From: Microbacterium sp. ProA8
Lineage (GTDB): Bacteria; Actinomycetota; Actinomycetes; Actinomycetales; Microbacteriaceae
Direction: 5' to 3'
DNA: 64,000 nucleotides
Assembly: GCF_039905635.1 (NCBI RefSeq)
Contig: NZ_CP157000.1
Span: 4,278,001-4,342,000 of the forward strand
The notes beneath the pieces are model-generated. The model had not been told where the DNA came from. It made no database searches and worked only from the letters and a program-made list of their open reading frames with translations. Positions 36,248 to 45,112 of the stretch are shown in pieces (position 1 is the first letter of the stretch; every line of letters begins with the position of its first letter). The translations under genes were made by a program, and so were the position numbers.

Positions 36248-37168
36248 CTAGTGTATCGAATCGATTCGGCCTATACCTGACGTTGTCCGCTGAATGACAC
36301 GCCGACCGGGCAGGCCCGTCACGAGCACCCCGCCCACAAGCAGGACGCCGCCGCCGATCTCTGCCGGCGTCGGGATCTGCCCGAGCAGGAGCGCGGCCGA
36401 CGCCATCGCGACGACCGGCGCGAGCAGCACCCACGGCACGACGGCCGCCGACTGGTTGCGAGCCAGCAGGCCGTTCCAGATCGAGTAGCCGATGATCGTG
36501 CACAGCACCGCGGTGTAGAGCGTCGAGACCAGCGACTCCCAGCCGAAGGCGGTGATCCCCGCGGCGATCGCCTGCGGTCCCTCGACCACGAGCGACAGCG
36601 CGAGCGCGGGTACCGGCACGACGAGGGCCGACCACACCGTGAGCGAGAGCGAGCCGAGCCGTCCCGCTCCGCTCACCACGCCCGCCCGGCGTGAGATGAC
36701 GTTGCCGATGCCCCACGAGAACGCCGCGGCGAGCGCCAGTGCCACGGCGAGCGCCGGAGCATCGCCGCCGCGTCCGGTCGCCACGATCGCGAGCCCGATG
36801 ACCCCGATGGCGACCCCGACGGCCTGCGGGATGGTCGGGCGCTCGCGCAGCACCGACGCTGCGATGAGGATGGTGAACACCGCCTGCGCCTGCAGCACCA
36901 GCGCCGCCAGGCCCGGCTGCAGTCCCAGCGCCATCGACGTGTAGAGCAGGCCGAACTGCCCGAGGCTCATGAAGAGCCCCACGCCGATCACGGTGCGCCA
37001 CGAGGTGCGGGGACGAGGGACCACCACGACCGCGAGCGCGACGACCAGGAAGCGGATCGCGACGAAGAGCAGCGGCGGCACCCCGGTCATGCCCCAGTCG
37101 ATCACGACGAAGTTGAATCCCCAGAAGGATGCCACGGCCGCCGCCAGCACCATGTCGCGTCTGTTCAC
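36248..37168 (-). CDS. EamA/DMT-superfamily transporter
   Basis: This ten-helix exporter of about 306 residues is built of two EamA repeats (VASFWGFNFVVIDWGMTGVP at the N-terminus and FSWGIGNVISRRAG starting the second half). Relatives export amino acids or metabolites. GTG 37168 is preferred because it gives the compact N-terminus (M)NRRDMVLAAAV; an extension to a TTG at 37204 would run through the promoter. It is divergent from the LysR gene at 37242, its likely regulator. Confidence 0.87.
   Translation of the reverse strand: MNRRDMVLAAAVASFWGFNFVVIDWGMTGVPPLLFVAIRFLVVALAVVVVPRPRTSWRTVIGVGLFMSLGQFGLLYTSMALGLQPGLAALVLQAQAVFTILIAASVLRERPTIPQAVGVAIGVIGLAIVATGRGGDAPALAVALALAAAFSWGIGNVISRRAGVVSGAGRLGSLSLTVWSALVVPVPALALSLVVEGPQAIAAGITAFGWESLVSTLYTAVLCTIIGYSIWNGLLARNQSAAVVPWVLLAPVVAMASAALLLGQIPTPAEIGGGVLLVGGVLVTGLPGRRVIQRTTSGIGRIDSIH
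36257..36268. promoter_or_regulatory. Candidate operator upstream of the MATE gene
   Basis: CGAATCGATTCG is a perfect 12-bp palindrome within the extreme 3' end of the EamA gene. It lies 109 bases upstream of the MATE start, in A/T-enriched sequence. LacI-type operators in this group often look similar. No regulator is adjacent, so this is tentative. Confidence 0.35.
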
Positions 37169-37241
37169 GCGTCTCAGCCCAGCGGACTGGTGGATGAAGT
37201 ACAAGCGATGCTTTTCTCATGGAACCGTGTAGCGTTGCTTC

Positions 37242-38153
37242 ATGATCGATCTGGAAGCCGTGCTGTCGCTGCGCGCGGTGGCCACGCAGGGCAGCGTCGT
37301 CGCTGCGGCGACGAGCCTCGGGTACACGCCGTCCGCGGTGTCTCAGCAGGTCAAGAGGCTCGAACGCGAGACGGGCATCACCCTCCTCGAGCGCGCGGGG
37401 CGCGGGGTCATCCTCACCGAGGCGGGTACGCGCCTGGTCGTGGCGTCCACGCCGATCCTCGCCGACCTCGAGCGCCTGCGGGCCGACCTCCAGCTCACCG
37501 CCGGCGCGGACGACCGGGTCGTGGGTGAGATCCGGCTCGCGGCCTTCTCCACCGTCGTACGGGGGCTCGTCATCCCGGTGCTGAGCGACCTGGCGGGGCG
37601 GCATCCCGACCTGTCACTGCCCCTCCGCGAGAGCGAGCCGTGGGAGTCGATCGCACTCGTCGCGTCGGGCCAGCGAGACCTCGGCATCGTGCATCGCTGG
37701 GGCGGCGTCGCGCTGGCGATGCCCGATCATCTCGTCTCGACACCGCTGTTCACCGATGTCGCCGACGTCATCCTGCCGCGTGACCACCCGCTCGCGGGTC
37801 GCTCAGCCCTGCGACCGGAAGAGCTCGCGGGCGAGAACTGGGTCGCGACGTTCGAGGCGACGATCTGCCGCCAGTGGCTGCGGCGGCTCTTCGACGGCGT
37901 CCCCAACGCCCCGCGCATCGTGCACGAGTCGATGGAGTTCCAGAATCACCTGGAACTCGCCCGCGCAGGACGCGCCGTCGCGCTGGTGCCGCGCCTGGGC
38001 CGCGGCGACATCGGCCCGGACCTGGTGGCGATCCCGACCGTCGCGCCGGCATCCACCCGCGACGTCCTCGCGGTGCACCGTCGTTCGCAGGAGGATTCGC
38101 CGGCCCTGCGCACCGCGCTCGACGCGTTCGTGGAGCACTCGCGCACGATGTGA
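37242..38153 (+). CDS. LysR-family transcriptional regulator
   Basis: This is a 303-residue LTTR with a winged helix-turn-helix at residues 1-60 (MIDLEAVLSLRAVATQGSVV, then GYTPSAVSQQVKRLERETG). The effector domain closes with ELARAGRAVALVPRLGRG. Starts of this gene and the EamA exporter are 73 bases apart and divergent. Two direct repeats of AGCGaTGCTT / AGCGtTGCTT (37204-37213 and 37231-37240) lie in that gap, the second ending just before the ATG, and are candidate binding sites. Confidence 0.9.
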   Translation: MIDLEAVLSLRAVATQGSVVAAATSLGYTPSAVSQQVKRLERETGITLLERAGRGVILTEAGTRLVVASTPILADLERLRADLQLTAGADDRVVGEIRLAAFSTVVRGLVIPVLSDLAGRHPDLSLPLRESEPWESIALVASGQRDLGIVHRWGGVALAMPDHLVSTPLFTDVADVILPRDHPLAGRSALRPEELAGENWVATFEATICRQWLRRLFDGVPNAPRIVHESMEFQNHLELARAGRAVALVPRLGRGDIGPDLVAIPTVAPASTRDVLAVHRRSQEDSPALRTALDAFVEHSRTM

Positions 38154-38182
38154 CGCACGAGTGCCGCGGCGATGACCCTGAC

Positions 38183-39430
38183 TCAGTCCGAATCGGGGAG
38201 GGCTCGCATCTCCCGAAGCGGGGGCGAGAGCGCCGCCACGAGCGCAGCGACCGCGAAGACGACCATCACGACGACGAGCGTCCACTCATCTCCGATGATC
38301 GCGGCCGCCGCACCGCCCGCAAGGGCGCCGAGCGCTGCGGCCGTCCGGTTGGCCGAGCGGATGTTCGCGTTCACGCGTCCCAGCAGGGCATCGGGCGTGA
38401 CCGCCTGCCGGAGGCCCATCTCGTTGGCGTTCTCGACACCGGCCGCAAGCCCGTGGATCGCGAGCGCTATATAGAGGAGTACGGGTCCCGCCGGCAGCCA
38501 TGCCGTCGCCGCGACCAGCAGCCACGCGATCGGATAGGCCGCACGGGCGACGATGATCGCCGGCCCGGTGCCCAGCCACGACCCGAGTCTCGCCGCGAAG
38601 GTCGCACCGAGCAGAGCCGCCGATCCCGAGACCGCCAGCAGCAGCCCGAAGGTGAAGGCGGTGAAGCCGAGCGACCGCAGCGCCAGCAGCGAGAGCACGG
38701 TGAATGCGATGCCGTTCGCGAAGAACCAGATATGCGTCGACACCGCGAGGGGGCCGAGTGTCCGGTGCGCGTAGGCCCAGCGCAGCCCCTCGCGGATCTC
38801 GCGGAGCAGATGGCGCTCGGGGCGGCGCTCGCGCGGCTCATCCACGCGGATTCCCGCGTTCAGCAGGGCATCGACGAGGTAGCTGACGGCGTCGACCAGG
38901 AGTGCGAGGGGCGCGCCGAGCAGGCCGACGAGCCCGCCGCCCAAGGCCGGGCCGACCGTCTGGGCTGCGGCATCCGTCTGATCCAATCGCGCGTTCGCCA
39001 CCACCAGGCGCGACCGCGGCACGAGCCGGGGGAGGAACGACTGCGTGGCCGCGAACCCGAACACCGAGAACGAGCCGAAGAGCAGCAGGAGCACCACCAG
39101 CATCCAGATCTCGAGCGTGCCGGTCAGCCACAGCACCGGGATCGCGCCGAGCGACACCGCCCTGCCGACGCTGGACCAGACCAGGATCGGCTTGCGGCGC
39201 CAGCGATCCGTGTACGCGCCGGCGATCAGCCCGAGCACGGCGTACGGCACGAACTGCGCCGCGTTGACGATGCCCACCTCGAACGGGCTCGCGTGCAGCA
39301 GCTGCACCACGAGCACCGGCAGCGCGACCGCGGTGACGGCCGTGCCGAACGAGCTGATCGCGGCCGCCGTCCAGTACCGCGCGAACGAGCCGCGGGGCGC
39401 GGCGGCGGCGTCAGCGGCGTGGGCGGTCAC
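38183..39430 (-). CDS. MFS transporter
   Basis: This is a 415-residue major-facilitator protein with twelve hydrophobic segments. The loop 2-3 motif GAYTDRWRRKPILVWSS is a good match to the MFS A-motif GxxxDRxGRK. An extended cytoplasmic loop near residues 190-215 is rich in Arg and Glu. The layout resembles macrolide-type (MefA-like) or enterobactin-type exporters, but the substrate is unknown. It starts at GTG 39430, 13 bases past the stop of the amidohydrolase gene, so the two form an operon. Confidence 0.87.
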   Translation of the reverse strand: MTAHAADAAAAPRGSFARYWTAAAISSFGTAVTAVALPVLVVQLLHASPFEVGIVNAAQFVPYAVLGLIAGAYTDRWRRKPILVWSSVGRAVSLGAIPVLWLTGTLEIWMLVVLLLLFGSFSVFGFAATQSFLPRLVPRSRLVVANARLDQTDAAAQTVGPALGGGLVGLLGAPLALLVDAVSYLVDALLNAGIRVDEPRERRPERHLLREIREGLRWAYAHRTLGPLAVSTHIWFFANGIAFTVLSLLALRSLGFTAFTFGLLLAVSGSAALLGATFAARLGSWLGTGPAIIVARAAYPIAWLLVAATAWLPAGPVLLYIALAIHGLAAGVENANEMGLRQAVTPDALLGRVNANIRSANRTAAALGALAGGAAAAIIGDEWTLVVVMVVFAVAALVAALSPPLREMRALPDSD

Positions 39431-39442
39431 AACGGCGGCGGC

Positions 39443-40681
39443 TTACGCCATCCAGGACGTGCGACCGAAACGCTCCCAGCGCTCGACGACGCGCGGGGCT
39501 GCGGCATCCGGAACCGGCTCGTAGACCGCGCGGCCCTCGATGAACACGCGCTGCACGCGCGAATCGACGGCGAGCGGATCACCGGACCACACCACGACGT
39601 CACCGTCGCGCCCGGGCTCGAGTGCGCCGACCCGCTCGTTCAGGCGGAGGATGTCGGCCGGATTCGTGGTCAGCGCCGCGAGCGCCGTCCCGGCGGCCAG
39701 ACCCTCGCGCACCGCGAGGATCGCCTGCAGCCGGAGCTGATCGATCGGCACCACGGGATGGTCGGTCGTGATGGCGATCTTGACGCCCGCCTCGGCGATG
39801 AGGGCGAGATTGCCGATCGCGCGGTCGCGCAGCTCCACCTTCGAGCGCGAGGTCAGCAGCGGCCCGAAGATCACCGGGACCTGCTTCTCGGCGAGCACGT
39901 CGGCGATCTTGTGCGCCTCGGTGCCGTGGTTCACGATCAGGCGGTAGCCGAACTCCTCCGACAGCCGGATCGCCGTCGCGATGTCGTCGTGACGATGGCA
40001 GTGCTGGTCCCACAGGAGCTCGCCGGCCAGCACCGCGGCGAGCGTCTCCTTGCCGAGGTCGCGCTCGAACGGCTCGTCCTTGTCGGCGGCCGAGGCGCGC
40101 TTGTCGGCGTAGGTCTGCGCGGCGACGAACGCGTCGCGGAGGACGGATGCCACGCCCAGGCGCGTCGACGGCGTCTGCTTCCGGTCGCCGTACACACGCT
40201 TCGGGTTCTCGCCGAGCGCAGACTTGACCGACACGTCGGTGGCGAGGATCTGCTCGTCGACCGTGCGCCCGCCCCAGGTCTTGATGGCGACCGTGCGGCC
40301 GCCGATGGGGTTGCCCGAGCCGGGCTTGATGACCGCCGTCGTCACGCCGCCGCGCAGCGCATCTCGGAAGCCGACCTCTTCGATGTCGATGCCGTCGAGT
40401 GCCCGGAATCGCGCGCCGTTCGGGTCGGTCATCTCGTTCGTGTCGTTGCCCGACCAGCCCTCGCCGTCCTCGTGCACGCCGAGGTGGCCGTGCGCCTCGA
40501 CGAACCCCGGAACGACCCAGCTGCCTGAGGCGTCCACCACTTCCGCGCCCTCGGGCACCGCGGTGTCCGACCCGCCGACGGCGGTGATGACGCCATCCGT
40601 GACGATCACGGTGCCGTTCTCGATGGGGTCGGAGCTGACAGGGACGACGTAGCCACCGGTGACGGCGAGGATGCGAGCCAT
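39443..40681 (-). CDS. Amidohydrolase (imidazolonepropionase/adenine-deaminase-like branch)
   Basis: This is a 412-residue metal-dependent hydrolase. A composite beta-sandwich at both ends frames a TIM barrel. The first metal motif is VEAHGHLGVHEDG, HCHRHDDIATA and NHGTEAHK supply further His ligands, and the catalytic Asp is in ITTDHPVVPID. The substrate is unknown. GGAGG precedes ATG 40681; the frame extends three codons to a TTG. It is co-directional with the MFS gene downstream, a possible hydrolase-transporter catabolic pair. Confidence 0.85.
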   Translation of the reverse strand: MARILAVTGGYVVPVSSDPIENGTVIVTDGVITAVGGSDTAVPEGAEVVDASGSWVVPGFVEAHGHLGVHEDGEGWSGNDTNEMTDPNGARFRALDGIDIEEVGFRDALRGGVTTAVIKPGSGNPIGGRTVAIKTWGGRTVDEQILATDVSVKSALGENPKRVYGDRKQTPSTRLGVASVLRDAFVAAQTYADKRASAADKDEPFERDLGKETLAAVLAGELLWDQHCHRHDDIATAIRLSEEFGYRLIVNHGTEAHKIADVLAEKQVPVIFGPLLTSRSKVELRDRAIGNLALIAEAGVKIAITTDHPVVPIDQLRLQAILAVREGLAAGTALAALTTNPADILRLNERVGALEPGRDGDVVVWSGDPLAVDSRVQRVFIEGRAVYEPVPDAAAPRVVERWERFGRTSWMA

Positions 40682-40708
40682 GCCCTCCAACCTACGCGGG
40701 CTGTCGGT

Positions 40709-41275
40709 TCACCCGAGCGGCGGGCCCTCCAGCACGGTCGGCACGTACTCGAGCAGCTGGCTGCGCTGATCGAAGGTGCGAGCCTCGACAAGGTCGAGCC
40801 GCACGTCGGGGTAGCCGTCGAAGATCCGGTCCGAGCCGGTCGCCCCCGTGATGACGGGGAACACGACGACGCGGTAGCGGTCGACCAGCCCCGCCAGCAA
40901 CAGGTTGCGGCAGAGCGCGACACTGCCGAGGGTGCGCAGCGGCCGGTCGGACGCCTCCTTCAGCCGCCGCACGAAGTCGATCGCGTCCTCGCGCACCAGC
41001 ACCGAGTTCGCCCAGCTGAGCGGCTCCTCGAGCGTCGACGAGAAGACGTACTTCTCCACGTCGTCGAGCACGTCGGTGCCCTCCTCGCCGCCGGCGGTGA
41101 GCTCCGACATGAGGCGATACGTCCTCGCGCCCATCAGGATCGGATGGTCCTGCTCCGGCAGCTGCTCCAACCAGCCGAGATACTCGGGACCCTCGAGCCC
41201 CCACCATCCCGGCCACCCTTCGGCGGCGCCGTAGCCGTCGAGCGACATGATGAAGTCGATCGTCAAGGTCTGCAT
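40709..41275 (-). CDS. Dihydrofolate-reductase-like (RibD C-terminal fold) protein
   Basis: This is a 188-residue protein with the RibD-C/DHFR-like fold. It begins LTIDFIMSLDGYGAAEGWPG and contains PILMGARTYRLMSEL and LRTLGSVALCRNLL, the NADPH-binding pattern of the family. It is a paralogue of riboflavin-pathway reductases but, standing outside any rib operon, probably reduces another substrate. The start is ATG 41275. Only 27 bases separate it from the downstream amidohydrolase, so transcription may continue into that gene. Confidence 0.85.
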   Translation of the reverse strand: MQTLTIDFIMSLDGYGAAEGWPGWWGLEGPEYLGWLEQLPEQDHPILMGARTYRLMSELTAGGEEGTDVLDDVEKYVFSSTLEEPLSWANSVLVREDAIDFVRRLKEASDRPLRTLGSVALCRNLLLAGLVDRYRVVVFPVITGATGSDRIFDGYPDVRLDLVEARTFDQRSQLLEYVPTVLEGPPLG

Positions 41276-41395
41276 GCGAGCCTCCTGCGCGTTCCGTCGC
41301 CCCGCGCGATCGCTCGGGGCGTCACTTCTCGGGTGGATGCCTCGGGCACGAGGGTAATCGCGGGCTCGACGTGAGGGAACCCCGGTGGTGAACGC

Positions 41396-42187
41396 TCAAA
41401 GGATCGCGGTGAGGGTTCCGCCGTCGGCCCGGAGCGCCGCGCCGTTCGTCGCCGAGGAGCGAGGACTCGCCAGGTAGGCCACGAGGTCCGCGATCTCGCG
41501 GGGCTCGAGGAAGCGCTCCAGCAGGGATGTCCGGTTCCCGGCCGCGATGGCGCTCTTGAGATCCTCGAGCGACATGTTCTGCGCGTCGGCGATCTGCGTC
41601 ACGGCCTGCGCGACGCCGTCCGAGTAGGTGGGTCCCCCGAGAACGGTGTTGACGGTGACACCGGTGCCCCGCGTGAGCTTGGCGAGTCCGTTTCCCAGCG
41701 CGAGCATGGCCGCCTTGGTGACGCCGTAGTGGATCATGTCCCCCGGGACGTTCACACCCGACTCGCTGGCGACGAACACGACGCGCCCCCACCCGACCTC
41801 GAGCATGCGTCCGAGCAGCCGACGCGACAGCTGGACGCCGCTCATCACGTTGATGTCGAAGTAGCGGTGCCATTCGTCGTCGGTGATGTCTCCGAACTCC
41901 TTGACGTCGAACACGCCGACGTTGTTGACGAGGATGTCGACCTCACCGAGCGATCCCAGCAGCCGGTCCACCTGCGCCGGGTCTGCGAAGTCGGCGGCGA
42001 TGCCGGTGACGCCGGCGCCCGCGACCGCCGTGCGCAGCCGCTCCACCGCCGCGTCGACGCGATTCTGGCTGCGCCCGTTGAGGATGACCGTCGCACCCTC
42101 CTGCAGGAGCGTCTCCGCGATCGCGTAGCCGATCCCCTGCGTCGATCCGCTCACCAAGGCGCGCTTGCCCGCCAGATCCAGTTCCAT
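41396..42187 (-). CDS. SDR-family NAD(P)-dependent oxidoreductase
   Basis: This is a 263-residue classical short-chain dehydrogenase. The cofactor loop is SGSTQGIGYA, NNVG follows at about residue 89, and the catalytic Ser lies upstream of YGVTKAAM (Tyr and Lys intact). The C-terminal region LASPRSSATNGAALRADGG is typical. The substrate is unknown. It is divergent from a MarR regulator at 42304 with a clean inverted repeat in the promoter, so it is the likely target of that regulator. Confidence 0.92.
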   Translation of the reverse strand: MELDLAGKRALVSGSTQGIGYAIAETLLQEGATVILNGRSQNRVDAAVERLRTAVAGAGVTGIAADFADPAQVDRLLGSLGEVDILVNNVGVFDVKEFGDITDDEWHRYFDINVMSGVQLSRRLLGRMLEVGWGRVVFVASESGVNVPGDMIHYGVTKAAMLALGNGLAKLTRGTGVTVNTVLGGPTYSDGVAQAVTQIADAQNMSLEDLKSAIAAGNRTSLLERFLEPREIADLVAYLASPRSSATNGAALRADGGTLTAIL

Positions 42188-42219
42188 GATGACCTTTCCG
42201 TGCTCGCTGCGCGCGAGAT

Positions 42220-42241
42220 TTCACTTGCTCAGTCAAGTGAA
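42220..42241. promoter_or_regulatory. MarR-type operator between SDR and regulator
   Basis: TTCACTTG and CAAGTGAA are perfect eight-base complements separated by six bases, 33 bases above the SDR start and 63 above the MarR start. An additional half-site-like AAGCAAGTCAAGC follows near 42263. The size and symmetry fit a MarR dimer site. Confidence 0.7.
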
Positions 42242-42303
42242 TCTATCCACGATGAGTTTCCTAAGCAAGTCAAGCAGGGCTCAGCCCGTCTACAGTGGCA
42301 GTC

Positions 42304-42807
42304 ATGACGCAGCCCCTTGTGCCGGCAGAGTTGACCCGAGAAGAGCTCGAGACCTGGGCGGCGCTGGCCACGGTGCTCGAGTGGCTGCCGTCCGCGCTCG
42401 ATGCGCAGCTGCAGCGCGATGCGCAGCTGACGCACTTCGAGTACGGCGTGCTGTACGCCCTCGCCGACGCTCCCGACAGGACCCTGCGCATGAGCGTCCT
42501 GTCCGGCTACGCGAACAGCTCGCTCTCGCGCTTGTCGCGTGCGGCGACGAGATTGGAGTCCAAGGGGTGGATGCGACGGCGGCCGGATCCCGCGGACGGC
42601 CGCTTCACGTTGGCGATCCTCACCGACCTCGGTCAGCAGAAGGTCGACGAGGCGGCGCCGGGGCATGCCGAGTTGGTGCGCGGTCTGGTGTTCGATCGCC
42701 TGACGAGCGCACAACAGCGGCAGCTGCGCGAGATCTCGCGCCGGATCACCGGCGCGATCCGGTCTGAGGAGGGCTGGGCGCCTGCCGCGAACACGCCTGC
42801 TCGCTAG
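42304..42807 (+). CDS. MarR-family transcriptional regulator
   Basis: This is a 167-residue winged-helix repressor. LTHFEYGVLYALADAP leads into a helix-turn-helix with SVLSGYANSSLSRLSRAATR, and the wing RRRPDPADGRFTLAILTDLG carries the conserved DxR. ATG 42304 was chosen over the in-frame GTG nine bases upstream. It is divergent from the SDR gene and likely autoregulated through the dyad at 42220-42241. The ligand is unknown. Confidence 0.9.
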   Translation: MTQPLVPAELTREELETWAALATVLEWLPSALDAQLQRDAQLTHFEYGVLYALADAPDRTLRMSVLSGYANSSLSRLSRAATRLESKGWMRRRPDPADGRFTLAILTDLGQQKVDEAAPGHAELVRGLVFDRLTSAQQRQLREISRRITGAIRSEEGWAPAANTPAR

Positions 42808-42903
42808 CAGCGCCTTCGCGATGCGCCACCCGCCACGTGGCTGAACCTCGTCCCCCGTCGGTCGAACGCCTAGCGGCGGCCGCCTCCGACTCCGGGTCAC
42901 GCA

Positions 42904-43854
42904 ATGTCCCCGGTTCATGGCAATGTCGACGGCATGGAGCGGCCTGCAGCATCTCCGGGTGAGCGCGCGGGCGCATCCTCAGCCTGGGGGGTCGTCGGTG
43001 TGCCGTCGAGCGCCGCGGCACACTGGGCAGGGATCGAAAAGGGACCAGCCGCGCTGCGAGCGGCTGGACTCGTGGAGGCCTTGGCCGACGGATCCGCCGC
43101 GGTGACGGACTTCGGTGACCAGCAGGTCGCCCATTGGGCAGCCCGCAGGACGGGGAACGGGGCGAACAACGTCGAGGCTGTACGCGCGGTGCTCGATGAG
43201 ACACGTCAGCGCATCGTCGATGTGCTGCGGGACGGTCTTCGCCCGTTCGTCATCGGCGGAGAGTGCACGCTGGCGGTCGCGATGGTGAGTGCGTTCGCCG
43301 AGTGCGGCCGCGACGTAGGGGTCGTGTACGTCGACGGCGGGCAGGACCTGATGACCCCCGTCGACAACCGCGACGAACCCATCCTCGACGGCATGGGTGT
43401 CGCGCATATGCTCGACCTTCCCGGCACAGAGGGCGTCATCTCCGGCATCGGCCCGCGGCGGCCGCTCCTCCGCGACTCGGACATCGTCTTCCTCGGATAC
43501 TCCGACGAGGAAGAGGACATTCACGACGTTGTGCACAGTGAGCGCATTCCTTCGTCGCTCCTCAGCGCCGATCCGGAAGCAGCCGCGTTCCGTGCGTTGA
43601 CGGCGCTCCGCGCAGCCAGCATCGTCATCCACATCGATGTCGACGTGCTCGACTTTCTGCAGGTCCCAGCGGCCGACATCCCGACCTACGGACGCGGACT
43701 CTCCATCGAAGACCTCTCCGCCACTCTCCGAATCCTCTTCAGCGACCCGCGCTGCGCCGGTGCGCTTCTTGTGGAGTACAACCCCGATCACGACCGGCTG
43801 GGACGCGCTGCAGCACAACTTGTCGAGATGATACGGGCCACCGCAAGCGGGTGA
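42904..43854 (+). CDS. Arginase/agmatinase-family protein with altered metal ligands
   Basis: This is a 316-residue ureohydrolase-fold protein. The third motif IHIDVDVLDF keeps both Asp ligands. The first motif is IGGECTLAV, with Cys where arginase has His, and the second is YVDGGQDLMTP, with Gly where the DAHxD histidine should be. Catalysis by the standard two-manganese mechanism is therefore doubtful, although related actinobacterial proteins also show Cys in the first motif. ATG 42934 is an alternative start. It stands alone between a MarR gene and a small convergent membrane-protein gene. Confidence 0.8.
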   Translation: MSPVHGNVDGMERPAASPGERAGASSAWGVVGVPSSAAAHWAGIEKGPAALRAAGLVEALADGSAAVTDFGDQQVAHWAARRTGNGANNVEAVRAVLDETRQRIVDVLRDGLRPFVIGGECTLAVAMVSAFAECGRDVGVVYVDGGQDLMTPVDNRDEPILDGMGVAHMLDLPGTEGVISGIGPRRPLLRDSDIVFLGYSDEEEDIHDVVHSERIPSSLLSADPEAAAFRALTALRAASIVIHIDVDVLDFLQVPAADIPTYGRGLSIEDLSATLRILFSDPRCAGALLVEYNPDHDRLGRAAAQLVEMIRATASG

Positions 43855-43951
43855 CGGGCAGTCAGCTGAGATCTCCGTCTTGCTGCAGCGCTGGACGGCA
43901 AGAGTGATGCGACGGGGCGGGTTCAGTCGAGCGCGGCGCCCGCAGATGGGA

Positions 43952-44131
43952 CTACTCCTCGGCGGTGACCAGCCGGCGCCGGCGGTCGACGATCCCGCGA
44001 GCAAGCGCCGCCCCGCTCGCGACGAACAGGATCACGACAGTGACGATCGACCACCACACCGGTTCGACCTCTACGAGTCGCCACATTGCGATCGCGAAGA
44101 AGAAGGCGGCCGTCCCGAACCACGAGTTCAT
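43952..44131 (-). CDS. Small two-TM membrane protein (59 residues)
   Basis: This short frame starts ATG 44131 (MNSWFGTAAFFFAIAMWRL) and ends TAG at 43952. It has two hydrophobic segments, about residues 5-17 and 25-44, separated by VEVEPVWW, and a basic turn DRRRR before the end. The composition strongly suggests a real membrane micro-protein. No family was recognised, and the ribosome-binding site is weak. It converges with the arginase-family gene and is followed upstream by about 150 bases with no other gene. Confidence 0.6.
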   Translation of the reverse strand: MNSWFGTAAFFFAIAMWRLVEVEPVWWSIVTVVILFVASGAALARGIVDRRRRLVTAEE

Positions 44132-44287
44132 GAGGGCATGCTATCCCGGCCCCAGTAGCTGATCCATCGAGGGAGTGGAGCATTACCGGGTCAGCTGGCG
44201 GCGATGTGTCGCCCGCCGCGCCGAGCGGTGGAGGCCCTGCTCATCTCACTCGCGAAACGGAGATCCTCGCGGCCCGGTGGTCCTGGG

Positions 44288-45061
44288 CTAGGCGAACATC
44301 TGGCGCAGCACGTCGAGGTCGCCGACGTCGAGAGCCCGCGCGATCACCTCGGCCTCAGCGGGGTCGGGGAACAGGCCGGACAGCTCGTGCGCGAAGATGC
44401 TGCGCATCCGGTCCAGGTCACCCGCGTGGGCCGCGGCGCTCATCGCCTCGACGGCGAGCTGGTATGGAATCTGCTGGTATCCGTCGGGCGTGGTCACGGG
44501 GTTGTAGTACGGCACCCACGGGATCGAACTGTCCGGGTGAAGCAGCAGCACCTCGCCGGGCTGGATCGTGCGCGTGTGGTTGAGGGTCGCGAGCGTCAGC
44601 GCGTTGGCGATGCAGAACCGGTCCCCGATCGCGAACAGCGCGTCGCCCGGCGCGACGGTGTACGTCTTGATCCGACCCTCGTCGTCGAGGCCCACGGTGC
44701 CCGCCGCGAACTCGCGCTCCCCACGGTCGGTCAGGTCGCCGTTCAGGCGCGCGCTCGTCTGCCCCATGTGGAGCCAGATCGGGTTCTCGCAGCCCTCGGG
44801 CGTGTTCTTCGGGATTGCGGTGCCGTTGCCGACATACACGTAGCCGTCGCCCAGCTCATCGATCATCTTCTCGCCGATCGGGTCGTCCTCCGCGGACGCC
44901 GACTCCTCGGTTGGCCCCTCGGTCGCGTCCTCAGTCGGCTGGAAGATCGCCCAGGACGACATCTCGGAGTACGCGCCCGACACGGTCGGCACAGCGATGG
45001 CCACGAGACCGCCGACGAGGAGCACGGCGACGCCCGTGGTGATCTTGGCGGCGAGGTTCAT
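44288..45061 (-). CDS. Membrane-anchored LysM-domain protein
   Basis: This is a 257-residue protein with one N-terminal membrane segment (about 7-28) and an acidic Thr/Glu linker. A central domain covers about 65-130 (DGYVYVGNGTAIP). A LysM-like peptidoglycan-binding module lies at about 130-180 (KTYTVAPGDALFAIGDRFCI, ending IQPGEVLLLHP). The C-terminal 50 residues are helical. It would face the cell wall. No enzymatic domain is visible, so it is probably a wall-associated structural or regulatory protein. It is probably monocistronic. Confidence 0.75.
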   Translation of the reverse strand: MNLAAKITTGVAVLLVGGLVAIAVPTVSGAYSEMSSWAIFQPTEDATEGPTEESASAEDDPIGEKMIDELGDGYVYVGNGTAIPKNTPEGCENPIWLHMGQTSARLNGDLTDRGEREFAAGTVGLDDEGRIKTYTVAPGDALFAIGDRFCIANALTLATLNHTRTIQPGEVLLLHPDSSIPWVPYYNPVTTPDGYQQIPYQLAVEAMSAAAHAGDLDRMRSIFAHELSGLFPDPAEAEVIARALDVGDLDVLRQMFA

Positions 45062-45112
45062 GTGACAGAACCTAATGGGACTGGGCGTCCCGACGCCATG
45101 CTCGCCCCCTGA

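Noticed and set aside
44132..44287. Possible second small gene upstream of the 59-residue protein
   Set aside because: No frame has hydrophobic or family-like content or a ribosome-binding site.
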